Positions 1-7,857 of a stretch of 8,825 bases of DNA are shown piece after piece. The DNA is taken from the NCBI GenBank assembly GCA_903834645.1, contig CAILKA010000240.1, positions 1 through 8,825 on the forward strand. The letters are read 5' to 3'. The notes beneath the pieces were generated by a model. The model worked only from the letters and a program-made list of their open reading frames with translations. It was not told where the DNA came from and ran no database searches. Numbering within the stretch: the stretch's first letter is position 1; the number at the start of each line of letters is the position of its first letter. The position numbers were made by a program, and so were the translations under genes. This DNA comes from an uncultured beta proteobacterium (lineage in GTDB: Bacteria; Pseudomonadota; Gammaproteobacteria; Burkholderiales; Burkholderiaceae_C).

Positions 1-887
1 CGCAGCACGTTGTCGAGCGTGCCCACCACCGCCGACCAGACGAGCAGCGCCAGGGCCCAGCCCGTTGCACCGGTCCACCACAGCCAGCCGCAAGCCACGA
101 GCAGCACCGGCACGGGGCCGATCTGCGCGATGCACAGCACGAGCATCAGCGCCGTGAGCGGCCCGGCGAAGGGCACCCCGGCCAGCGCCAGGCCCAGGCC
201 GCCGAGCACCGACTGCACGATGGCCGTCACGCCCACCCCCAGCGCCACCCCGCGAATCGCCCCCCCGGCGAGCATGACCGCCGCCTCGCCGCGCTCACCG
301 CCCAGGCGCGACCCCAGGCGCAGCATCATGGTGGCCGCCGCCTCGCCCTGCGCGTACAGCAGGGCCGCCATGACCACCATCAGCAGCAGCTGCAGCCCGA
401 GTGTCCCGAGCGTGCCGAGCTGCCCGGCCAGCGCGGTGGCGGCGCGCCCGGCATAGGGGGCGGCGCTCTTCAGGAGCGGCTCGAGGCCGGCCTCCACGAG
501 CCGCGCCCAGGCCTCCACGAGCTTCGGGCCGGCCACCGGCACCTGCGCCAGCCACTCGGGGATCCTGTCCGGGCGCAGCTGAGTGAGCGCACGCACCGCC
601 TCGACGATCTCGCCCACGTGCTGCACGAGCGTGGCAATGGCCAAGCCCAGCGGCAGCGCGACCAGCGCCACGAGCCCGAGCGTCATGACCGCCACCGCCC
701 AGCCGCGCCGCCCGCCCAGGCGCTGCTCCAGGCTGCGCATCAGCGGCCAGGTGGCCACCACGAGCAGCGTGGCCCACACCAGCGCCCCCACGAAAGGCAA
801 CAGCGTCCACAGCGTGCCGGCGATCAGCAGGCCGATCACGACCACGCTCAGCACGTGGCGCAGCAGGTCGGGGCGAGGTGCATCCAT
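1..887 (-). CDS. ydiK: AI-2E family transporter, YdiK-like (partial, C-terminus beyond the window)
   Basis: This is an inner-membrane permease of the AI-2E/PerM family; the cargo of YdiK-type members is not established. The frame is open from an ATG at 887-885 to the left edge, giving 295 visible codons. E. coli YdiK has about 370 residues, so roughly 75 C-terminal residues are probably missing. Signatures shared with YdiK from memory include VVATWPLM near residue 44, GGRRGWAVAVMTL near residue 58, IRGVALGVGVTAIVQSVLGG in the middle and WSAVVGTLDNVLR at the edge. Hydrophobic blocks near residues 13-48 and 64-90 and several after residue 150 fit a polytopic protein with a loop region (about 90-150) between them. 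The gene is divergent from upp, with 81 bases between the start codons. No strong Shine-Dalgarno is seen before the ATG. Family assignment is firm; the symbol rests on similarity. Confidence 0.9.
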   Translation of the reverse strand, partial: MDAPRPDLLRHVLSVVVIGLLIAGTLWTLLPFVGALVWATLLVVATWPLMRSLEQRLGGRRGWAVAVMTLGLVALVALPLGLAIATLVQHVGEIVEAVRALTQLRPDRIPEWLAQVPVAGPKLVEAWARLVEAGLEPLLKSAAPYAGRAATALAGQLGTLGTLGLQLLLMVVMAALLYAQGEAAATMMLRLGSRLGGERGEAAVMLAGGAIRGVALGVGVTAIVQSVLGGLGLALAGVPFAGPLTALMLVLCIAQIGPVPVLLVACGWLWWTGATGWALALLVWSAVVGTLDNVL

Positions 888-968
888 GTGGTTGTCACTA
901 TATGCTCTGGATTGGGCGCCTGCGCGGTGATTCGCACGGGCCCACGCACAGGCAAACGAGGACACCCG
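888..968. promoter_or_regulatory. Divergent intergenic region between ydiK-like gene and upp
   Basis: This 81-base spacer must carry the promoters of both divergent genes. The only AT-rich island is around 891-913. On the minus strand it offers TATAGT (902-897) as a -10-like hexamer, but that lies only about 9 bases from the ydiK-like ATG, so a transcript from it would be almost leaderless. On the plus strand TATATG or TATGCT (899-906) are weak -10 candidates for upp, and TTGTCA at 892-897 resembles a -35 without a well-spaced -10. The upp ribosome binding site GAGGA is at 958-962. No convincing operator or riboswitch was seen. Promoter positions are inference. Confidence 0.35.
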
Positions 969-1618
<650 letters not shown>

Positions 1619-1622
<4 letters not shown>

Positions 1623-2917
1623 CGCACCCGCCAAGCGCCGTGGACCTGCTCGTCCGCCACGCCACGCTGCCCGACGGGCGCTCCGAGATCGACCTGCTGG
1701 TGCAAGCCGGGCGCATCGCTGCCGTCGGCCCAGCCCTTGCCGCACCCGAAGGCGTGCCGCAGCTCGACGCCCAGGGCTTCCTCCTGAGCCCGCCCTTCGT
1801 CGACGCCCACTTCCACATGGACGCGACGCTCAGCTACGGGCTGCCGCGCGTCAACGAGAGCGGCACGCTGCTCGAGGGCATCGCGCTGTGGGGCGAGCTC
1901 AAGCCTCACCTGACCCAGGAAGCGGTCGTGGAGCGAGCGCTCGCTTACTGCGATTGGGCCGTGGCGCGAGGGCTGCTGGCGATTCGCTCGCACGTGGATG
2001 TGTGCGACGCGCGGCTGCTGGCGGTGGAGGCGCTGCTGCACGTGAAGGAGCGGGTGCGACCGTATCTCGACCTGCAGCTCGTGGCCTTTCCGCAAGACGG
2101 CGTGCTGCGCAGCCCTGGGGCGCTGGCCAACCTCGAGCGCGCGCTCGACCTGGGCGTGGACGTGGTGGGGGGCATCCCGCACTTCGAGCGCACCATGGCC
2201 GACGGCGCCGAGAGCGTGCGGCTGCTGTGCGAGATCGCCGCTGCGCGCGGGCTGCGCGTGGACATGCACTGCGACGAGACCGACGACCCGCTCTCGCGCC
2301 ACGTGGAGACGCTGGCGTTCCAGGCGCAACGCCTGGGCCTGCACGGGCGCGTGAACGGCTCGCATCTCACGTCCATGCACTCGATGGACAACTACTACGT
2401 GAGCAAGCTCATCCCGCTGATGGCCGAAGCCGGGCTGTCGGCGGTGGCCAACCCGCTCATCAACATCACGATCCAGGGCCGCCACGACACCTACCCCAAG
2501 CGCCGCGGCATGACGCGCGTGCCCGAGCTCATGGCCGCCGGGCTGACGGTGGCCTTCGGCCATGACTGCGTGATGGACCCGTGGTACTCGCTGGGCTCGG
2601 CCGACATGCTGGAGGTCGCCCAGATGGGGCTGCACGTGGCGCAGATGACCTCGCAGGCCGGCATGCGGGCGTGCTTCGACGCCGTGACGGTCAACCCGGC
2701 TCGCATCCTGGGGCTGGAGGGCTACGGCCTGGCGCCCGGCTGCCGGGCCGATTTCGTGCTGCTGCAGGCGCGCTCGCCAGCCGAGGCCATCCGGTTGCGC
2801 GCGGCGCGCCTGGCGGTGGTGCGTGGCGGGCGGATCGTGGCGCGCGGGGCGCCCGCCACGGTGGAGCTGGCGTTGCCGGGCCGCCCGGCCGGCGTGGACT
2901 TCACGCGACAGGCCTGA
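1619..2917 (+). CDS. codA: Cytosine deaminase (CodA-type amidohydrolase)
   Basis: This is a metal-dependent amidohydrolase of 432 residues (E. coli CodA has about 427), predicted to convert cytosine to uracil plus ammonia in the cytosol. The catalytic set aligns with E. coli CodA at a constant offset of +3: metal ligands His64 and His66 (DAHFHMD), substrate Gln159 (VAFPQDG), His217 and Glu220 (HCDET), His249 (SHLTSMHS) and Asp316 (GHDC). The residue after Asp316 is Cys317; E. coli has Asp314 there, next to the pyrimidine in the active site. The GTG start at 1619 overlaps the upp TGA in a 4-base GTGA, and product then feeds directly to upp. No cytosine permease (codB) is in the window. The Cys317 change leaves room for a related aminopyrimidine, isoguanine or similar substrate, so the family call is firmer than the substrate. 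Confidence 0.9.
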
Positions 2918-2930
2918 GAGGCCTCACGCC

Positions 2931-2936
2931 TAGAAT
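2931..2936 (+). promoter_or_regulatory. -10-like hexamer TAGAAT upstream of the GST gene
   Basis: TAGAAT differs from TATAAT at one position and lies in the 64-base codA-gst gap, about 45 bases before the gst ATG. No good -35 is seen at 16-18 bases; GCGACA sits about 20 bases upstream. The repeated palindrome AGGCCT straddling the codA stop (2910-2924) can form a 6-base hairpin but has no T-tract. The gst gene may have its own promoter or be part of the upp-codA transcript. Confidence 0.3.
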
Positions 2937-2981
2937 GCGGGCATTCCCTGACGGGCCGCACACCGGCCACCCCCGACCAAG

Positions 2982-3599
2982 ATGAAACTCATCGGCGCGT
3001 TGACCAGCCCCTATGTGCGCAAGGTGCGCATCGTGATGGCCGAGAAGAAGCTCGACTTCCAGCTCATGCTCACCGACGTATGGAACAGCCAGGAGATCCT
3101 GCAGTCCAACCCGCTGGGCAAGGTGCCCTGCCTGGTCACCGAGGCGGGCGAGTCGATCTTCGACTCGCGCGTGATCGTGGAGTACCTCGACGCCCTGTCG
3201 CCCGTGGGCCGGCTGATTCCGCCCTCGGGCCGCGAGCGCGCCGAGTGCCGCACCTGGGAGGCGATGGCCGACGGCATCCTGGACGCGAGCATCCTCGCGC
3301 GCATGGAGTCGATCTGGGCCGGCCGCACGGCCGAGCAGCGCAGCCAGGCCTGGATCGACCGCCAGATGAGCCGCGTGGACGGCACGCTGGCGGCCTTGTC
3401 CACGAGCCTGGCCGACAAGCCCTGGTGCACCGGCAACGCCTTCGGGCTGGCCGACATCGCCACCGGCTGCGCGCTGGGCTACCTGGACTTCCGCTTCCCC
3501 CTCATCGACTGGCGCGCGCGCCACGCCAATCTTGCCCGCCTGTCCGACAAGCTCGCCGCGCGCCCGAGCTTTGTGGAGACGCTGCCTCCGCGGGCCTGA
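2982..3599 (+). CDS. yibF: Glutathione S-transferase family protein, YibF-like
   Basis: This soluble protein has 205 residues (E. coli YibF has 202). It carries a thioredoxin-fold GST N-terminal domain (about 1-78) and an all-helical C-terminal domain (about 85-200). The opening MKLIGALTSPYVRKV places Ser9 where catalytic or GSH-activating Ser/Cys residues lie in related GSTs. NPLGKVPCL (43-51) holds the cis-proline (Pro49), and FDSRVIVEYL (60-69) holds the Asp61-Ser62 pair that binds the gamma-glutamyl group. WEAMADGILDA and FGLADIATGCALGYLDFR in the C-terminal part match YibF well. Substrate and physiological role are unknown even in E. coli. The gene lies 64 bases after codA and 39 bases before a secreted-protein gene, with no obvious functional link. 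The ribosome binding site before the ATG is weak. Confidence 0.92.
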   Translation: MKLIGALTSPYVRKVRIVMAEKKLDFQLMLTDVWNSQEILQSNPLGKVPCLVTEAGESIFDSRVIVEYLDALSPVGRLIPPSGRERAECRTWEAMADGILDASILARMESIWAGRTAEQRSQAWIDRQMSRVDGTLAALSTSLADKPWCTGNAFGLADIATGCALGYLDFRFPLIDWRARHANLARLSDKLAARPSFVETLPPRA

Positions 3600-3638
3600 A
3601 ACCTGGCGTTGCAGCTCGTCTCACGGGAACCCTGCCCC

Positions 3639-4199
3639 ATGCGATCCCTCCGATCCGTTCCTGACCTGGCCGATCCGCGCGCCGGTCGTCGGCGCAGGCG
3701 CCCGCTGAGCCTGGTCCTGGCGGCCGGGGCGCTGGGCGGCGCCCTCACCCTGGGGGCGTGGAGCCCCGTGGCGTGGGCGGCGAGTTCCGCCTCCTGGGCC
3801 TCTTCCGAAGGGGCATCTGCCTCGGTGGGCAGCCTGTCCGCCTCCGTGCAGAGCGTCAGTGACAGCTCCACCCGCTCGGGCCGAGTGGCCCAGGGCCTGT
3901 ACCGGGTGGTCGCGCTCGCCCCGCAGCCTGGCGGCGCCGGCCTGTGGGCCATGCGCCTGGAGCGGGTGGCCAGCCGGGACGCCAGCCCGCCGGCCGATCG
4001 CGATGCCGACGCCATCCTGCAGCTCGTGCTGCCGGCACGTACCGTGCAGGCGGCCTCGATTGCCGCGGGCGACCCGATCCACGTGCGTGAACTGCCCCAG
4101 GGCTTCGAGTTCGCGCATGGCGAGCCCCCACGTGCCTTCTTCCTCGCACTGCGCGAGGAGGGCCTGGGGGAGCTGCGCACGCGGGCGCTGGCGCTCTGA
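3639..4199 (+). CDS. Exported Ser-rich protein of unknown function, partner of DUF2145 gene
   Basis: I do not recognise a named family. The 186-residue product starts at the ATG at 3639; the frame extends upstream to a TTG at 3609, but the ATG gives the better signal peptide. Residues 17-21 are a run of five arginines, followed by a hydrophobic core (LSLVLAAGALGGALTLGA, 23-40) and an AWA cleavage site near residue 47. No twin-arginine consensus (SRRxFLK) is evident, so Sec export to the periplasm is likely. Residues 48-81 are a low-complexity Ser/Ala linker with 15 Ser in 34. The rest (82-186) looks like a small folded domain (GLYRVVALAP, LWAMRLERV, ILQLVLPARTV, PIHVRELPQGFEFAHG). No cysteines are present in the mature part, so it is not a lipoprotein. 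It ends 2 bases before the DUF2145 gene, which argues for a joint role. Confidence 0.8.
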   Translation: MRSLRSVPDLADPRAGRRRRRPLSLVLAAGALGGALTLGAWSPVAWAASSASWASSEGASASVGSLSASVQSVSDSSTRSGRVAQGLYRVVALAPQPGGAGLWAMRLERVASRDASPPADRDADAILQLVLPARTVQAASIAAGDPIHVRELPQGFEFAHGEPPRAFFLALREEGLGELRTRALAL

Positions 4200-4201
4200 G
4201 C

Positions 4202-5155
4202 GTGGCGCCGGCGCGCGCAACCCGCGCGTGGCGCCCGCCGGGCTGGCGGCTGGCCCTGATGGCGCTGGCCTGCTCGGCGGCCTTAGTGGCCCGGGCCGGA
4301 TCCTGGCCCCAGACCTGCGAGGCAAGCACCGCCCCCGAGGCAGCGCGCCTGGCGCAGGCGCTGCGCGTGGCGGCCGCCGTGCGGCAGGAACTGGCGCGGC
4401 ACGACGCACCGGTGGCCCTGGTGGCCCGTGCGGGCCTGGACCTGCGCCTGTTCGGCCAGCGCTACTCGCACGCCGGGCTGAGCGTGCGTGCCCATCCCGA
4501 TGGCGCGTGGACCGTGCGCCAGCTCTACTTCGCCTGCGACGAGGGTCGGCCGCGCGTCTTCGACCAGGGCCTGGCTGCCTTTCTCGCCGGCAACGAGGCG
4601 GCTCACGGGCCGCAGCTCGTGGTGGTGCTGCCCGGCCCTGCAGCCAGCCGGGCACTGGCCCAGGCCGCGCGTGACGACGCGCTCGCGCTGCGCCTGCTCG
4701 GTGCGAGCTACAGCGCCAACGCGCACGCCTTCTCGGTGCGCCACCAGAACTGCAACCAGTGGGTGGCCGAGCTGATGGCCGCGGCCTGGGGCGGCGTGGC
4801 CGCTGCCGGCGACGCCCGGGAGCAGGCCCAGGCATGGCTGCGCACGCAGGGCTTCGAGCCGACGGTGTTCGGGCTCGCCTGGCCGCCGCTGCGCCCGCTG
4901 GCCGCCTTCGTGCGCTGGGTGCGCGAGGACGACCACCCGCAGGAGGACCTGCTGGCCTGGCGCTACCGCGTCGTGATGCCGCAGTCGCTGGAGCGTTTCG
5001 TGCGCCAGGTCGAGCCCCGCTCGAAGCGGATCGAGTTCTGCCTGCGGGAGTCCCAGCTGGTGGTGCGCGAGGGCTGGGAGCCGCTGCAGGAGACCTGCAC
5101 GCCCGGCCCCGACGACCGCGTCATCGACCTGCTCGCCAGCGTCGCCCCGGGCTGA
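4202..5155 (+). CDS. DUF2145 family exported protein
   Basis: This 317-residue protein matches the DUF2145 family as I remember it; the biochemical function is unknown. The start is GTG at 4202, giving a signal peptide with a basic n-region (residues 4-16), hydrophobic core LALMALACSAALVA (17-30) and cleavage near residue 33. The alternative ATG at 4259 would lose the positive n-region. Conserved-looking blocks are FGQRYSHAGLSVR (84-96), VRQLYFACDEGRPRVFDQGL (105-124), LLGASYSANAHAFS (165-178) and RHQNCNQWVAELMAAAWG (180-197). His90 in YSHAG, followed by Cys184 in NCNQWV, recalls the circularly permuted NlpC/P60-like (YiiX/LRAT-type) order, suggesting a hydrolase or acyltransferase; that is inference. 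Cys280 and Cys299 could form a disulfide. The gene follows the Ser-rich exported protein by 2 bases and converges with the next gene over an 18-base gap. Confidence 0.88.
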   Translation: MAPARATRAWRPPGWRLALMALACSAALVARAGSWPQTCEASTAPEAARLAQALRVAAAVRQELARHDAPVALVARAGLDLRLFGQRYSHAGLSVRAHPDGAWTVRQLYFACDEGRPRVFDQGLAAFLAGNEAAHGPQLVVVLPGPAASRALAQAARDDALALRLLGASYSANAHAFSVRHQNCNQWVAELMAAAWGGVAAAGDAREQAQAWLRTQGFEPTVFGLAWPPLRPLAAFVRWVREDDHPQEDLLAWRYRVVMPQSLERFVRQVEPRSKRIEFCLRESQLVVREGWEPLQETCTPGPDDRVIDLLASVAPG

Positions 5156-5173
5156 CCTCGCGCGGTCCCGGCC

Positions 5174-6823
5174 TCAGGGCTCCACCGGCGCAAAGCGGTC
5201 GGGCCGCGCACGCGGCCAATAGGTGGAGAAGGCGGCGGAGGGCCAGTCGGCATGTCCGGCAATGGCCTCGAGCAGCTGGCCCGGCCTGACGAAGGTGAGC
5301 TGGTTGGACAGCAGCTGCACCTGGTGGTCGGCCCGGCGCCGCACGATGTGCGCGGCCGTGATCTGGCGGGGGTGCTCCAGCCCGGCAGCCTGCACCAGTT
5401 CCTGCAGCGCCTGCAACGTGTGCCGGTGGAAGCTGTACACCCGCTCGGCCTTGTCGGGCACGACCAGCGCCCGCTGGCGCACGGGATCCTGGGTCGTCAC
5501 CCCCGTGGGGCAGCGCCCCGTGTGGCAGGTCTGCGCCTGGATGCAGCCCAGGGCGAACATGAAGCCGCGCGCAGCGTTGCACCAATCCGCCCCGAGCGCC
5601 ATGGCGCGCGCGATGTCGAAGGCGCTGACGATCTTGCCCGCGCACCCGATGCGCACGCGCGGGCGCAGGCCCAGCCCCACCAGCGTGTTGTGCACGAGCA
5701 GCAGCCCCTCCTGCAGCGGCGCGCCCACATGGTCGGTGAACTCCAGCGGCGCGGCACCCGTCCCGCCCTCTGCGCCGTCGACGACGATGAAGTCGGGCAC
5801 CACCCCCGTCTCGAGCATGGCGCGCGCGATGGCGAACCACTCCCAGGGGTGCCCCACGCACAGCTTCAGGCCCGTGGGCTTGCCCCCCGACAGCTCGCGC
5901 AGCCGCTCGATGAAGGCCAGCAGCTCCAGCGGCGTGGAGAAGGCGCTGTGGCGCGCCGGGCTGATGCAGTCCACGCCCGCGGGCACTCCGCGCGCGGCGG
6001 CGATCTCGGGCGTGACCTTCGAGCCGGGCAGCACGCCCCCGTGCCCGGGCTTGGCGCCCTGGCTCAGCTTGACCTCGATCATGCGCACCTGAGGCTCGCG
6101 CGCCTGGGCCTGGAAGCGCTCGGGGCAGAAGCTGCCGTCGTCGCGCCGGCAGCCGAAGTAGCCCGAGGCGATCTGCCAGACGAGGTCGCCGCCGTGCACG
6201 CGGTGGTGCTCGCTGATCGAGCCCTCGCCCGTGTCGTGCGCGAAGCCCCCGCGCCTGGCGCCCGCGTTGAGCGCGAGGATGGCGTTGGCGCTCAGCGCAC
6301 CGAAGCTCATCGCGGAGATGTTGAAGACGCTGGCGCTGTAGGGCTGTGCGCGCCCCTCGCCCACCAGCACCCGGAAGTCGTGGCTGGCCAGCTGCGTGGG
6401 TGCCATCGAGTGGTTGAGCCACTCGTAGCCGGCGGCGTGCACGTCCAGCTGCGTGCCGAAGGGGCGCTTGTCGGGTTCACCCTTGGCGCGCTGGTAGACG
6501 AGCGAGCGCTGCTGGCGCGAGAACGGCGCCTGCTCGTGGTCGCTTTCCACGAAGTACTGGCGGATCTCGGGCCGGATGAACTCCAGCAGGAAGCGCAGAT
6601 GCCCGATCACCGGGTAGTTGCGCAAGACCGCGTGGCGCGTCTGCTGCACGTCGCGCCAGCCCAGCGCCGCCAGGGCGCCCAGCACGAGTGCCAGAGCCAG
6701 CGCGGTGCCGCTGGGGCTCGCCAGCCACCAGGCGCCCGCCACGATGGCGCCGGCCACGCACAGTGCCCAGGCCGCATGGCGCATCGGCAAGGCCTTCTCC
6801 AGGCGGTCTGTCCAGGCTTGCAT
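5174..6823 (-). CDS. Membrane-anchored FMN-binding glutamate synthase family protein
   Basis: This 549-residue protein carries the glutamate synthase FMN/3Fe-4S domain but no N-terminal glutaminase domain and no C-terminal beta-helix. Two hydrophobic segments (about 16-35 and 40-56) should anchor it in the inner membrane. GltB-like signatures are KPGHGGVLPGSKV (258-270), VDGAEGGTGAAP (348-359) and the cluster motif GCIQAQTCHTGRCPTG (426-441), with Cys427, Cys433 and Cys438 in the C-x5-C-x4-C spacing of GltB. Stand-alone relatives include B. subtilis YerD. Without glutaminase or GltD partners, the reaction is unknown; an aminotransfer or other FMN redox reaction fed by an unknown donor is possible. 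The ATG at 6823 has a G-rich Shine-Dalgarno-like stretch upstream and is preferred over the GTG at 6844. It lies 81 bases downstream of the MipA-like gene on the same strand. Confidence 0.93.
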   Translation of the reverse strand: MQAWTDRLEKALPMRHAAWALCVAGAIVAGAWWLASPSGTALALALVLGALAALGWRDVQQTRHAVLRNYPVIGHLRFLLEFIRPEIRQYFVESDHEQAPFSRQQRSLVYQRAKGEPDKRPFGTQLDVHAAGYEWLNHSMAPTQLASHDFRVLVGEGRAQPYSASVFNISAMSFGALSANAILALNAGARRGGFAHDTGEGSISEHHRVHGGDLVWQIASGYFGCRRDDGSFCPERFQAQAREPQVRMIEVKLSQGAKPGHGGVLPGSKVTPEIAAARGVPAGVDCISPARHSAFSTPLELLAFIERLRELSGGKPTGLKLCVGHPWEWFAIARAMLETGVVPDFIVVDGAEGGTGAAPLEFTDHVGAPLQEGLLLVHNTLVGLGLRPRVRIGCAGKIVSAFDIARAMALGADWCNAARGFMFALGCIQAQTCHTGRCPTGVTTQDPVRQRALVVPDKAERVYSFHRHTLQALQELVQAAGLEHPRQITAAHIVRRRADHQVQLLSNQLTFVRPGQLLEAIAGHADWPSAAFSTYWPRARPDRFAPVEP

Positions 6824-6860
6824 GCACGCCCCCCGCGGCTTCACCCGCGCGGCGATGCTA

Positions 6861-6879
6861 GGCGGGGCGAACCCCTGCC
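6861..6879 (-). other. Short GC hairpin with 4-base loop between MipA-like gene and FMN protein gene
   Basis: Read on the minus strand, GGC-A-GGGG then TTCG then CCCC-GCC forms a 7-base-pair stem with one bulged A and a TTCG loop closed by G-C. No T-tract follows, so it is a poor intrinsic terminator. It could attenuate read-through from the MipA-like gene or be a processing site. The rest of the 81-base spacer (6824-6904) shows nothing else convincing. Confidence 0.35.
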
Positions 6880-6904
6880 GCCAGGGTCGTTTATCCCGAT
6901 GCGC

Positions 6905-7816
6905 TCAGGGGTTCTCGGCGCGCCGGGACTGCAGCATCGTCCAGCGCAACCCGGCGCCCGCCGTCACCCCGATGCGGCGCTCGACCAGCGGGCTGCCGAA
7001 GTTGGCCGCGCCCGAGACGTTGTCGGCACGGGCGAAGGTGAAGAGGTGCCACGAGGGGGAGAGGGCGCGCGAGGCGCTGAAGCTCAGGCGCCAGGCCACG
7101 AGGCCCGGGCGGCCTTCCCAGGCTGGGCGCGCGGCGGTCGCATAGCGGGGGTCCACGCCGAAGACGGTGTCGTTGATGCGCTGGTCGCCAAGGAGCACGC
7201 TGGCGGAGGTCGTCATCTTCCAGCCCGCGACATCCAGGTTCTGGGCCTCCAGGCGCGGCTCGAGCGTGAAGCCGCGCGAGGCACCGCGCGCGTCCACGTC
7301 GAAGACGCCTCGCAGGGGCAATTCGAACTGCCAGCGCGTGCCCGACCCGGAGCGGCCGAGCTGCCAGGTGCCGCGCGGGCCGAACTCCACGAGCGTGCCC
7401 AGGTCGGGCATGCCGCGGCGCGCGGGGATGTCCTGCGCGCGCGACCCGAAGGCTCCGGCAAAGCCGACGTCGAGCTCGAATCCGGGCGTCTTCATCGCCC
7501 GCAGGCCCACGGTGTCTTGGTCCACCCGCAGCACTGGCCCGCGGTAGAAGGCGTAGGGCAGCGGGTAAGCCCGCCGGACCTGCGCCGATGCACCCGGCCA
7601 GGCCTGCTGCGACACGCCGAAGGCCACCACGCCCACCTCCCAGCGGGGCGCCGGCTCGTCGGCCTGGACAGCGCCTGTCGCGCAGGCCAGGGCGGCGACC
7701 ACCACGGCCGCCACCGTCCGACGGCCCCGGAGCCGGACGACAGCGGATGAAGGAGCCGGCGCACCCGTGCACAGGAGGTGCAGGGCGCAGCCGCGCGGCG
7801 CAAGGCATAGGGTCAT
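6905..7816 (-). CDS. MipA/OmpV family outer-membrane protein
   Basis: This 303-residue protein is predicted to be an outer-membrane beta-barrel of the MipA/OmpV family (MltA-interacting protein). E. coli MipA is a scaffold linking murein hydrolase MltA and a synthase; other members are general porin-like proteins. The start ATG at 7816 gives a long n-region, then RLRGRR (28-33), hydrophobic core TVAAVVVAALACATG (34-48) and an AVQA cleavage site at about 52. No better start exists nearer the core. The mature protein begins with a barrel strand (WEVGVVAFGVSQQAWPGA), then YPLPYAFYRGPVLRVD (84-99) and RGMPDLGTLVEFGPRG (134-149), both typical of the family. It ends in RWTMLQSRRAENP, without the classic terminal phenylalanine. 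The gene is divergent from metX, and the long inverted repeat at 7832-7853 lies in its presumed leader or promoter. Confidence 0.85.
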   Translation of the reverse strand: MTLCLAPRGCALHLLCTGAPAPSSAVVRLRGRRTVAAVVVAALACATGAVQADEPAPRWEVGVVAFGVSQQAWPGASAQVRRAYPLPYAFYRGPVLRVDQDTVGLRAMKTPGFELDVGFAGAFGSRAQDIPARRGMPDLGTLVEFGPRGTWQLGRSGSGTRWQFELPLRGVFDVDARGASRGFTLEPRLEAQNLDVAGWKMTTSASVLLGDQRINDTVFGVDPRYATAARPAWEGRPGLVAWRLSFSASRALSPSWHLFTFARADNVSGAANFGSPLVERRIGVTAGAGLRWTMLQSRRAENP

Positions 7817-7831
7817 GCCCCATTGTGGCAG

Positions 7832-7853
7832 GCACGGCGGCTGCCCGCCGTGC
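7832..7853. repeat. Perfect 9-base inverted repeat with 4-base spacer between MipA-like gene and metX
   Basis: GCACGGCGG (7832-7840), spacer CTGC, then CCGCCGTGC (7845-7853) is a perfect dyad. It ends 4 bases before the metX -10 hexamer and begins 15 bases from the MipA-like start codon. It covers the -35/spacer region of the presumed metX promoter. It could be an operator for a dimeric regulator acting on either gene, or a hairpin in the 5' leader of the MipA-like mRNA. No T-tract follows on either strand, so it is not a normal terminator. Function is inference. Confidence 0.6.
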
Positions 7854-7857
7854 TGGC

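Noticed and set aside
618..968. N-terminal extension of the upp frame back to 618
   Set aside because: It overlaps the ydiK-like gene on the other strand and gives a Gln/His/Arg-rich tail absent from uracil phosphoribosyltransferases. The ATG at 969 has a good ribosome binding site.
2910..2924. AGGCCT-GAG-AGGCCT hairpin at the codA stop as a terminator
   Set aside because: The stem is six pairs with a 3-base loop and there is no T-tract. It is more likely chance repetition of a GC palindrome.
3621..4835. Open minus-strand frame of 404 codons opposite the two exported-protein genes
   Set aside because: Its translation is almost entirely Arg, Pro, Ala and Gly. The plus strand has signal peptides and a recognisable DUF2145 protein.
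5156..5173. Bidirectional terminator between the convergent DUF2145 and FMN protein genes
   Set aside because: The 18-base gap and its flanks hold no convincing stem followed by T or A runs.
5252..7750. Open plus-strand frame of 832 codons antisense to the FMN protein and the MipA-like gene
   Set aside because: It spans two well-supported genes and the gap between them, its translation is low-complexity Arg/Ala/His/Gln-rich, and it matches no family. Long antisense frames are expected in DNA this GC-rich.
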